A stretch of DNA of 64,000 nt, taken from positions 1 to 64,000 of the forward strand of contig CAWDHW010000006.1 of NCBI GenBank assembly GCA_963802205.1, in the 5' to 3' direction. The DNA comes from DYRB01 sp963802205 (GTDB taxonomy: Bacteria > Pseudomonadota > Gammaproteobacteria > Chromatiales > Chromatiaceae). Position numbers and translations under genes: made by a program. The notes beneath the pieces were generated by a model. That model saw nothing but the letters and a program-made list of their open reading frames with translations. It was not told the DNA's origin and made no database searches. Shown here one piece after another: positions 19,692 through 28,352 of this stretch (position 1 is the first letter of the stretch; every line of letters starts with the position of its first letter).

Positions 19692-22600
19692 ATGTCCGAT
19701 CAACACCCCAGTCCGGCCCCATCGGCGCTTGACGCCCATCACGGCGGCCTCGGCCTCGCCGGGTGGACCGCCAAAACCTTCGTCCATTCACCCCTCTCGC
19801 CGCTCCTGTTCCTGGCCATGCTGGGCATGGGCCTGCTCGGGCTCATGGCTACGCCGCGTCAGGAGGACCCGCAGATCTCGGTCCCGATGATCGATGTCTT
19901 CGTCCAGTTCCCTGGGGCGTCCACCGAGCAAGTCGCCAACCTGGCGGTGGCCCCCCTGGAGCGTCTGTTGAGCGAGATCCCGGGCGTCAAGCACGTCTAC
20001 TCCGCCATGGAGCGCGAGCAGGGGATCATCACCGTCCGCTTCGAGGTCGGCGAGCAGATGGGACCCTCCATCGTCAAGGTCCACGACAAGATTGCCTCCA
20101 ATCCCCAGGCCCTGCCGCCGGGGGCCATGCCGGCCCTGGTCAAACCCAAGGGCATCGACGACGTCCCCACCGTGACCCTGACCCTGTGGTCAGATGCCGT
20201 CGATGATGCCGCCATGCGTTCCCTGGCGGACAAGCTGCTGCAGAACCTGGCCCAGATCAAGAATACGGGGCAGGGCTTCGTGGTCGGCGGGCGTCCCGAG
20301 CAGATCCGCGTGGCGGTGGCGCCGCAACGCCTGGCGGGCTACGGGGTAACGCTCGACCAGCTCGCCCAGACCATCAAGACCGCTAACGGCGAGCGACGCA
20401 CCGGCAGCGTCGAGGTCGGCGAGGCCTACTTCACCGTCTACACGGGGTCATTCCTCCAGAGCGCCGCGGACCTGGAGCGTCTGGTGGTGGGTAGCCGTCA
20501 GGGGGCCCCAGTCTTCGTCCGCGATGTCGCGGAGGTGTCTCTGGCCCCGGAGGACTATCGCCGGCAGGTCAATTACTACACCGGCCCGAGCTACCCGGAC
20601 GCCCAGGTCAAGGCCGATGGCCTCCCGGCGGTGACCATCGCCATTGCCAAGAAGCCCGGGAGCAACGGGGTCTCGGTGGCCAACGACATCCTGGCCAAGG
20701 TCGCCGTCCTCAAAGGCGAGCTGATCCCGGACAACGTCCATGTGGAGGTCACCCGTAACTACGGCGAGACCGCCAACGCCAAGGTCAACGAGTTGATCTT
20801 CAAGCTCTTCGTCGCCACCGGCGCGGTCACTGTCCTGGTCCTTCTGGCGCTCGGCTGGCAGCCCGCGGTCGTGGTGACCCTGGTTATCCCGGTGGTGCTG
20901 CTGATGACCATCTTCTCCGCCTGGCTTATGGGATACACCATCGACCGGGTGAGTCTGTTCGCGCTCATATTCTCCATCGGCATCCTGGTGGACGATGCCA
21001 TCGTGGTGGTGGAGAACATCTACCGCCGCTGGCTCATCAAGGGCGAAACCGATACACAAACGGCCGTCGATGCGGTGGCCGAGGTCGGCAATCCGACCAT
21101 CATCGCCACCTTCACCGTGGTTGCGGCCCTGCTGCCCATGGGCTTCGTCTCCGGGCTCATGGGGCCCTACATGGAGCCGATCCCGGCCCTGGGCTCGACC
21201 GCCATGCTGTTCTCCCTGTTCGCGGCGTTCGCCTTCACGCCCTGGCTGGCCATGCGCATCAAGCCGAGCCTCAAGGCCCTGCGCAAGGCGGAGGCCTCCG
21301 AGCACAAGACGGTGCAGGCCCTCGACGGGCTCTTCCGGCGCATCCTGCTCCCGCTCATCGGGCGCCGGTCCCTGGGCTGGCTGTTCCTGCTCGTCCTGGT
21401 GGGGGCCTTCTTCGGGTCCATGCTGCTGTTTTATCTGAAGGCCGTGCCCTTCAAGATGCTTCCCTTCGACAACAAACCGGAATTCGGTGTGGTGCTGGAT
21501 ATGCCGGACGGGACCGCGCTGGGTCGCACCATCAACACCGCCCGGCTCCTGGCGGACAAGGTCCGCGAGATCCCCGAGGTGGTCGCCGTACAGACCTACG
21601 CCGGCACCGCCAAGCCCTTCGACTTCAACGGCATGGTCCGCCACTACTACCTGCGCCAGAAGCCCTGGCAGGCGGAGGTCCAGGTCCAGCTCACCGACAA
21701 GGGCCAACGCAAGCGCACCAGCCATGAGATCGCCGTGCAGGCCCGCGAGGCCCTGACCCCGCTGGCACAGCAGGCGGGGGGGCGCATCACGGTGGTGGAG
21801 ATGCCCCCAGGGCCTCCCGTGCTCCAGTCTGTGGTGGCGGAGATTTACGGGCCCAACGCCGAGGTCCGCCGCCAGGTGGCCGCCGACATGACCCGGATGT
21901 TCCAGGAGACCGAAGGCCTCGCCGACGTGGACAACTACATGCAGGACTCCCATGAGGTCATGCGCTTCGAGGTCGATGCCGAGAAGGCGGTGCGCCAGGG
22001 GATCTCCGTGGACAGCGTCATCCGCAACCTGGAGATGGCCATGGGGGATGCGCGCCTGGGGGATGTGAAGCGCGGCAGCCTGATCGAACCGACCTGGATC
22101 GTCCTGGAGGTCCCGCTGGCGGTGCGTGCCCAGGTGCTGCGGCTGGCCGACCTGCCCATCCCCACCCCGGACGGGCGTAGTGTGCCGCTGGCGGAGCTTG
22201 GTCGTTTCGTCAAGGCGCCCCAGGACCCGATGATCTACCACAAGGATCTGCGGCCGCTGGAGTACGTGGTGGGCGACGCCGTGGGTCGCCTGGGGGCGCC
22301 GCTCTATCCCATGCTCGCCATGGAGGACAAGCTTGCCGGCTACACCACTCCGGACGGCGTGGTCATGTCCGGCACCATGTTCAGCGGGGCCCCGCCGGAC
22401 AATGGCCAATCCGGCTTCGAGTGGGGCGGGGAGTGGACCGTCACCTACGAGACCTTCCGCGACATGGGCCTGGCCTTCGGTGTCGCCCTGGTCCTGATCT
22501 ACATGCTGGTGGTGGGGGAGTTTGGCAACTTCGTTACCCCCGGAGTCATCATGGCCCCCATCCCGCTGACCCTGTTGGGGATTGTCCCGGGCCACTGGAT

Positions 22601-22940
22601 CATGGGGGCGGACTTCACGGCGACGTCTATGATCGGGTTCATCGCGTTGGCGGGCATCATCGTGCGCAACTCCATCCTGCTGGTGGACTTCTCCATCCAG
22701 GAAGTCTCCAAGGGGCAGACGGTGACAGAGGCGGTGATCGGTGCCTGCAAGGCCCGCACCCGGCCGATCGTCATCACCGCGCTCGCCCTGGTGGCGGGCT
22801 CCAGCGTCATCCTCACCGATCCCATTTTCCAGGGTATGGCCATCTCGCTGCTGTTCGGCGTTCTGGTCTCGACCGTGCTGACCCTGGTGGTGATCCCGCT
22901 GGGCTGCGTGAGCGCCGGGCGTTATCTGGTCCGGCACTAA
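19692..22940 (+). CDS. RND efflux pump, inner-membrane permease
   Basis: A proton-driven RND transporter of 1082 residues with the usual two halves. A first membrane helix (FLAMLGMGLLGLMA) is followed by a large periplasmic loop. Membrane segments around VVVTLVIPVVLLMTIFSAWL carry the RND motif GILVDDAIVVVENIYR. The second loop and the final helices (SMIGFIALAGIIVRNSILLV) come after. It forms a two-gene unit with the adaptor gene upstream. The 3' end of this gene is duplicated at 24001-24268. Confidence 0.9.
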   Translation: MSDQHPSPAPSALDAHHGGLGLAGWTAKTFVHSPLSPLLFLAMLGMGLLGLMATPRQEDPQISVPMIDVFVQFPGASTEQVANLAVAPLERLLSEIPGVKHVYSAMEREQGIITVRFEVGEQMGPSIVKVHDKIASNPQALPPGAMPALVKPKGIDDVPTVTLTLWSDAVDDAAMRSLADKLLQNLAQIKNTGQGFVVGGRPEQIRVAVAPQRLAGYGVTLDQLAQTIKTANGERRTGSVEVGEAYFTVYTGSFLQSAADLERLVVGSRQGAPVFVRDVAEVSLAPEDYRRQVNYYTGPSYPDAQVKADGLPAVTIAIAKKPGSNGVSVANDILAKVAVLKGELIPDNVHVEVTRNYGETANAKVNELIFKLFVATGAVTVLVLLALGWQPAVVVTLVIPVVLLMTIFSAWLMGYTIDRVSLFALIFSIGILVDDAIVVVENIYRRWLIKGETDTQTAVDAVAEVGNPTIIATFTVVAALLPMGFVSGLMGPYMEPIPALGSTAMLFSLFAAFAFTPWLAMRIKPSLKALRKAEASEHKTVQALDGLFRRILLPLIGRRSLGWLFLLVLVGAFFGSMLLFYLKAVPFKMLPFDNKPEFGVVLDMPDGTALGRTINTARLLADKVREIPEVVAVQTYAGTAKPFDFNGMVRHYYLRQKPWQAEVQVQLTDKGQRKRTSHEIAVQAREALTPLAQQAGGRITVVEMPPGPPVLQSVVAEIYGPNAEVRRQVAADMTRMFQETEGLADVDNYMQDSHEVMRFEVDAEKAVRQGISVDSVIRNLEMAMGDARLGDVKRGSLIEPTWIVLEVPLAVRAQVLRLADLPIPTPDGRSVPLAELGRFVKAPQDPMIYHKDLRPLEYVVGDAVGRLGAPLYPMLAMEDKLAGYTTPDGVVMSGTMFSGAPPDNGQSGFEWGGEWTVTYETFRDMGLAFGVALVLIYMLVVGEFGNFVTPGVIMAPIPLTLLGIVPGHWIMGADFTATSMIGFIALAGIIVRNSILLVDFSIQEVSKGQTVTEAVIGACKARTRPIVITALALVAGSSVILTDPIFQGMAISLLFGVLVSTVLTLVVIPLGCVSAGRYLVRH

Positions 22941-22994
22941 CAGCCACCGGCTGGCGGGCAGCCCCGGCCGGTTTTTGTCTAGGGACCTGTGGAA

Positions 22995-23263
22995 ATGCCA
23001 GTCATCTCCTATTTTTTTGGGATCTATGTGCGCATGTATTTCGACGACCATGCGCCGCCGCACTTCCATGTGGAGTACCAGGGGGCTGAGGCATTCGTGG
23101 CCATCGAGACCGGCGAGGTCATCAGCGGTCGATTGCCACGCAAGGCGGCCCGTCTTGTTCAGGACTGGTGCCTGGAGCATCAAGACTGAACTTCAATGCC
23201 AACTGGCAAAGGGCTGTCGCATTACTGCCGCTGGAACGTATTGCCGGAGCGGACAATGATTAA
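22995..23263 (+). pseudogene. DUF4160 protein gene, frameshifted
   Basis: The start MPVISYFFGIYVRMYFDDH and the segment APPHFHVEY are typical of the small DUF4160 proteins. The frame stops at 23187. Removing one base there and one near 23197 restores the family tail (DELQANWQRAVALLPLERIA) up to a TAA at 23261-23263, about 88 residues. DUF4160 genes are usually followed by a DUF2442 gene, as here. The function is unknown; toxin-antitoxin-like roles have been suggested for such pairs. Confidence 0.7.
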
Positions 23264-23529
23264 GATCGTGCGTGCCACTGCGACTGGATGACCACCAGAT
23301 CCGGTTGGTGTTTTCGGACGGCAGCTTTGGTGACTACGACCTCGCCGAACTGGTCACCCGCGATGACCGAGATGGTCCGGCCTTTGGCTGAAACCGGCGT
23401 TTTTCACGCAGCTTCTTTCTGGAGCTAGGCGCCCTGTGTTGGCCCAATGGCCTTGAACTGCAGTGCCGACCCAGCCTGCAGCGCAAGCTGGCCGAGCAAG
23501 GGAGGCTGCGACGGACTGATGTGGCATGA
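23256..23529 (+). pseudogene. DUF2442 protein gene, multiply frameshifted
   Basis: An ATG at 23256 overlaps the end of the DUF4160 gene. Pieces of a DUF2442 protein follow in three frames: IRLVFSDGSFGDYDLAELV, then EMVRPLAETGVFHAA, then FFLELGALCWPNGLEL, ending at a TGA at 23527-23529. At least three shifts are needed, so this gene is probably dead. Confidence 0.6.
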
Positions 23530-23573
23530 CTGGCGCGAAGGCCAGCCTTCTTCGCCCGGCGGATAGATCTGCC

Positions 23574-23880
23574 TCAGCCGCGAAACGCCTCCGGGGAGGC
23601 CAGGTAGGCCAGTTCCTCGGCGGTACTGGCTCGCCCCAGGATGGCATTGCGATGCGGAGAAGCGGCCGATGGATCGGATCAGAGCCCTGATGATGGCGCG
23701 CAAGAGCCCAGGGCCAGTTCCAGCCCAGGCTGTACGAACCGGTGCACCGATGCGCTCCTGATCCTCGACGGTCCCGCTGCGGATCGTGGAACGGCATCGT
23801 GCAGAAACGCCGGCCGCTCGGGCGGCAGTGCTTGCCATCCGGGTCCCACTCGAATCGCACGATGCCCCCGAGCCTGCCGC
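23574..23880 (-). pseudogene. Remnant of a DUF924-family gene
   Basis: On the minus strand, the end reads AILGRASTAEELAYLASPEA and stops at 23574-23576. That is the characteristic C-terminus of DUF924 proteins. Upstream fragments in other frames (MPFHDPQ, then LARHHQG, then IRSIGRF) fit the same family in order. Several frameshifts and the lack of an N-terminus show it is decayed. Confidence 0.5.
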
Positions 23881-24000
23881 CTCGGTGGCACGAAGCGCAT
23901 CTGGCCGGCGCGCGGCCCTGGAACATGGAGTCGGAAGACTGATCGGAGCGACCATGGCGGGACCAGGCGAGCCGGACCGCTGGATGGGTGTCGTCTGGCA

Positions 24001-24268
24001 CCAATCTCATCCTGCTGGCCGACTTCTCCATCCAGGAGGTCTCTAAGGGGCAGACGGTGCAGAGGCGGTGATCGGTGCCTCAAGCCGCACCCGGCCATCG
24101 TCATCACGGCGCTCGCCCTGGTGGCGGGCTCCAGCGTCATCCTCACCGATCCCATTTTCCAGGGCATGGCCATCTCGCTGCTGTTTGGCGTCCTGGTCTC
24201 GACCATGCTGACCCTGGCGGTGATCCCGCTGGGCGGTGAGCGCCGGGCGTAATCTGGTCCGGCACTAA
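24001..24268 (+). pseudogene. Duplicated 3' end of the RND pump gene
   Basis: From about 24007 this stretch closely copies 22673-22943, the last 90 codons of the RND permease gene plus its stop. It has substitutions and several small deletions, for example around CAGACGGTG/CAGAGG. It cannot be expressed as a pump. It shows that the 22944-24270 interval arose by duplication or insertion behind the intact gene. Confidence 0.85.
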
Positions 24269-24328
24269 CAGCGCCCCGTCGGGTGGCCGCGAACAACATG
24301 GGTTGCGTAGCTTAGGTGAACCATCGGG

Positions 24329-26900
24329 TCAGATGGGTGATCGCCGCCCCTGGGCCCACCACACCAGCCCCGCCAGCAATAAAGCGGGCAGGTAGAACCA
24401 GTGCGGGTTGGGCCGATCCGTCGGGACCTTGATGGCGCTTAGGTTCCAGCCCTGTTCCAGGCCGGCCTTCTGGGCCCGGCTGCCGAACCGGACCTGGGTG
24501 ATCTGCACCTGATCGCCCAGGGGCATCAGGAGCAGGCCGGCCTCCGCCAGGCGCCTGGGTCCATCTGCGCCTTCTGTCGGGTGGTCCCCCAGGCGCAGTG
24601 CCGCAGTCTTGATCTTGTCCTCGCCCTCCAGGGTCATACCGGCGATCGCCAGTACCAGGTGCCCGCCGTCCGGGGCCTGCTGGGCCAGGTCGAAGACCTG
24701 ACTGGGGGGAACCGACCGGTACTGCAGGGGCGAGGCGGTCCATGAACCAGTCCGGCCGAAACAGCAACGCCACCGCGACGGCCAGGGCGACGGTCTCCCA
24801 CCAGTGCGACCGGACCCGGAACCAGCCCATGGTGACGGACGCGAACAGTAGGGTCGCCAGGGTGCAGGCCAGGACCACCAGGACCAACTCGAAGCCGCTG
24901 TCGATGTCGATCAGCAGCAATTGCGGATTGAAGATCCAAATGAAGGGCAGGATCACGGTACGCAGGGCGTACAGCGACCCCTGTACCCCGGTCTTGATGG
25001 GGTCCGCGCCGGAGATGGCCGCCGCGGCAAAGGTGGCCAGCCCCACCGGCGGGGTGATGTCGCCCATGATTCCGTAGTAGAAGACGAACAGATGCACAGC
25101 GATCAGTGGGATCACCAACCCGGCCTGGGCACCCAGCTCCACGATCACCGGGGCCATGAGGGTGGCCACCAGCACATAGTTGGCCGTGGTCGGCACCCCG
25201 AGCCCAAGGACCAGACAGGAAAAGGCCGTAAACAGCAGCATGACCATCACGTCGCCGTGGGAGACGAACTCCACGAACTCGGTCATGCGTAGCCCCAAGC
25301 CCGTGAGGGTGATGCACCCGACGATGATGCCCGCGGTTGCCGTGGCCACGGCGATCCCGATCATGTTGCGCGACCCATCGGTCAGGCCCAGTACGACCTC
25401 GCGGGCCCCCTGGACCCAGGCCCCCGCGGTGCCCTGGCCGCGCAGGCGGCGGATCAGGGGGCGTTGGGTGAGCATCAGCACCATCAGGACCGCGATGGCC
25501 CAGAAGGCCGAAAGGGCAGGCGACAGGGCCTCGACCATCAGGCACCAGATCAGGGTACCGACGGGGATCAGGAAGTGCAGCCCGGCCCGCACCGTGGGCC
25601 AGGTATCCAGGGCCTTGGGGTTGTCGATATCGATATCCTGCGGCAGGTCTGGGCGGCGTGCCGCCTCCCGGATGCTGACGCCGTAGAGCCCCAGCACCAC
25701 GGCCCCCACGGCCCAGGGCGCCGCAGGGCCCAGCCCCGCCTGGATGGCCGCAAACAGAGAGTACAGTGCCCCCACCAGCGCCAGGCTGCCCGAGACCCCG
25801 AGCCCCAGGCGCAGGGCCGCCTCGCCCCAGGTCCTGGGCGCGCGCTGGATGATGGGCTTCATGCCGAGCTTGAGCGCCTCCAGATGGACGATGTAGAGCA
25901 GCCCGATGTAGCTCAGGGAGGCCGGCAGGATGGCGTTGCGGACGATCTCCGCATAGGGGATGCCGACATACTCCACCATCAGGAAGGCCGCTGCCCCCAT
26001 CACCGGCGGCATGAGCTGGCCATTGACGGACGACATGGTCTCGATGGCACCGGCCTTGACCCCGCCGTAGCCCGCCTTTTTCATCAGCGGGATGGTGAAG
26101 ATCCCGCCGGAGACGACGTTGCTGACCGACGAGCCGGAGATCAGGCCGTTCAGTGCGGAGGACACCACCGCGACCTTGGCCGGCCCCCCACGCAGGTGCC
26201 CCAGGGCCGCGAAGCTCACCTGCATCATGTAGTTGCCCCCGCCAGCGCGGTCGAGCAGGGTGCCGAACAGCACATAGACGAAGATCGTGCTGGTGGAGAC
26301 CCCCAGGGCGATGCCGTAGACCCCCTCGGTGGTCAGCCACAGGTGCGACAGCAGGCGGGAGAGCGACGCCCCCTTGTGGGCCAGGACCTCGGGCATGTGC
26401 GGCCCGAGCAGGGCGTAGGCAATGAACAGCAGGGCAAGGGTCGCCATGGGCCAGCCCAGGGCGCGGCGCGTGGCCTCCAGCAGCAGGACCAGGCCGACGC
26501 AGGCCACGCCGATGTCCAGTGTCGTCGGTTGCCCGGGGCGGCTGGCCAACTCCCGGTAGAACAGCAGCAGGTAGGCCCCGGTAAAGGCAGCGGTCAGGGC
26601 CAGGACCCAGTCCAGTATCGGCACTCGATCCCGGGGGGAGCGGCGCATCGCCGGCCAGGCGGTGAAGGCGAGGAAGAGCGCCAGCCCCAGGTGCAGGGAG
26701 CGGGCCTCCGTGTCGTTCATGATGCCGACGCCGAGGGTGAATGGAAGCGGCGAGGCGTACCAGAGCTGGAACAGGGCCCAGATCAGGGAGACGGCGAAGA
26801 TGACCCCCGCGGTCAGGCCCGTGGGTCGGCGGCCGCCGGTGTCGGCGTCGGCGACCAATTGGCGCAGGGGCTCAGGGGCCTTGTCGATCTCGGTGGTCAA
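24329..26900 (-). CDS. TRAP transporter fused permease, TAXI type (frameshift near the C-terminus)
   Basis: This is a large fused DctQM permease of TAXI-type TRAP systems, with many membrane helices. Family signatures include NGLISGSSVSNVVSGGIFT, KAGAIETMSSVNGQLMPPVM and GLGVPTTANYVLVATLMAP. The last part (VFDLAQQAPDGGHLVLAIAG, then GDQVQITQVRFGSRAQKAGL) is a DUF3394 domain in a different frame. Two bases missing from the C run near 24745 would reconnect it, for about 857 residues. The start is a TTG at 26898-26900 with GGAG upstream. It works with the binding protein encoded just upstream; the substrate is unknown, as dicarboxylates and others are transported by this family. Confidence 0.85.
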
Positions 26901-26985
26901 TGGGGCACTCCGGGGCTATGGCAGGTGCCAAGGTCGGCACGATGAGCCTGGGTGCCCCGCCCCCTTTCCATAACTGACTTTGAAA

Positions 26986-27129
26986 AAGGCTCTGTCTGCG
27001 TTGGGTGTAGGTCGGACTTTAGTCCGACCGGGCATCGCAGTATCCACCGAACACCACCGTCGGGCTGAAGCCCGACCTACACCTCCGGGGCGGCCTGCGG
27101 CGCAAGGGCCCAACACCTAACGCAGACAT
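26986..27129. repeat. MITE-like inverted-repeat element, copy 2
   Basis: The left end AAGGCTCTGTCTGCGTTG at 26986 matches copy 1 at 495. The same two hairpins follow at 27007-27028 and 27059-27080. The right end (ACCTAACGCAGACA near 27115-27128) keeps the inner part of the terminal repeat but has lost the outermost bases. It lies between the TAXI binding-protein gene and the permease gene and ends three bases before the binding-protein stop codon. Confidence 0.7.
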
Positions 27130-27132
27130 TGT

Positions 27133-28116
27133 TTATTGAATCCAGCCCTTTTCCTTGTAGTAGCGCACCGCCCCCTCATGCAGCGGGGCCGACAGGCCGG
27201 TCTTGATCATGCCCTCGGGCTTGAGGTTGGCGAGTGCCGGGTGCAACTTCTTGAACTCCTCGAAGTTGTCGAAGACGGCCTTGACCACCTGATAGACCGT
27301 CTGGTCCGGGGTCTGGCTGGAGGCGACCAAGGTCGCCAGGGCCCCGTAGGTCTCCGTCGGGTCCGGGTTGTTGGGGTAGAGCCCACCCGGGACGCTGACC
27401 TTGGCGTAGTAAGGGTGTTCGGCCACCAGCCTGTCCACCGCCGGGCCCGTCAAGGGGACCAGCCTGGCGCCGCAGGTGGTGGTGGGGTCCTGGATATTGG
27501 CGCTGGGGTGGCCGGCGGCGAATAGGAAGCCGTCGATCTTGCCGTCGCACAGGGCCGCGCCGTGCTCGTCGGCCTTCAGCTCCGAGGCCAGCGAAAAGTC
27601 TGCCAGGGTCCAACCCATGGCGGCGAGCAGTTCCTCCAGCGAGGCGCGAGTCCCGGAGCCGGGGTTGCCGACGTTGAACCGCTTGCCCTTGAAGTCGGTG
27701 AACGCCTTGACCCCCGCGTCCTTGCGTGCCACTACGGTGAAGGGCTCGGGGTGGACGGAGAAAACCGCACGCAGGTCTCCGTAGGGGGCGTCCTTGAACT
27801 GGGCCACCCCGTTTAGGGCGTTGTACTGGATGTCGCTCTGGGCGAATCCCAGGTCCAGCTCGCCGGCCTTGATGGTGTTGATATTGAATACCGAGCCCCC
27901 GGTGGATTCCACCGAGCAGCGGATGCCGTGCTTGGCGCGGTCCTTATTGACCAGGCGGCAGATGGCCCCACCGGCGGCGTAGTAGACCCCGGTGACGCCA
28001 CCGGTGCCGATGGTCATGAACCGCTGTTCGGCCAGGGCCGGGGTCGCAAGGGTCAAGGCCATGGCGATGGCGCCCAGGGCCAGGCGCAACGGCGTGGAAG
28101 AGGTGTGTTGGGACAT
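27133..28116 (-). CDS. TAXI family TRAP transporter solute-binding protein
   Basis: A 327-residue periplasmic protein with a signal peptide (ALGAIAMALTLATPALA). It begins the mature part with FMTIGTGGVTGVYYAAGGAI, the hallmark of TAXI-TRAP binding proteins. It captures the substrate for the fused permease encoded downstream on the same strand. The MITE-like element at 26986-27129 sits between the two and may affect their co-transcription. Confidence 0.9.
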   Translation of the reverse strand: MSQHTSSTPLRLALGAIAMALTLATPALAEQRFMTIGTGGVTGVYYAAGGAICRLVNKDRAKHGIRCSVESTGGSVFNINTIKAGELDLGFAQSDIQYNALNGVAQFKDAPYGDLRAVFSVHPEPFTVVARKDAGVKAFTDFKGKRFNVGNPGSGTRASLEELLAAMGWTLADFSLASELKADEHGAALCDGKIDGFLFAAGHPSANIQDPTTTCGARLVPLTGPAVDRLVAEHPYYAKVSVPGGLYPNNPDPTETYGALATLVASSQTPDQTVYQVVKAVFDNFEEFKKLHPALANLKPEGMIKTGLSAPLHEGAVRYYKEKGWIQ

Positions 28117-28317
28117 GGTGGTTTCCTGGTGGGTGGCAGATGGTGGCGGGCGGTAGCGCGATGCGATGTGTAAGAACGGCCCTTTCCAGGGTCATTGATT
28201 TGGGGATCGGCGGCCCCCCGTCCGCCGGGTGAGGCCAGCCCAGCGCGGATGTCGATCCAACTCGCCGATCCAGTGACACTGACCGCCCTGCACAGCCGGA
28301 GCCAGGGACCCAGATGA

Positions 28318-28340
28318 CCCGCGCCTGTTCCAGGCGCGGG
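28318..28340 (-). terminator. Strong hairpin downstream of the PTS genes
   Basis: A perfect 10-bp GC stem (CCCGCGCCTG / CAGGCGCGGG) with a three-base loop lies just past the stop of the EIIBC gene on the minus strand. It is placed to end that transcript, although no U-run follows. Confidence 0.5.
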
Positions 28341-28352
28341 CCGCGTCCGCAA

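Noticed and set aside
20448..23183. A 911-codon minus-strand open frame
   Set aside because: It is antisense to the RND pump, rich in His/Gln/Asp/Arg, without any domain; a GC-rich shadow frame.
23800..23880. A BrnT-like toxin start (RFEWDP) on the minus strand
   Set aside because: Only six residues resemble BrnT, and what follows fits a decayed DUF924 gene better.
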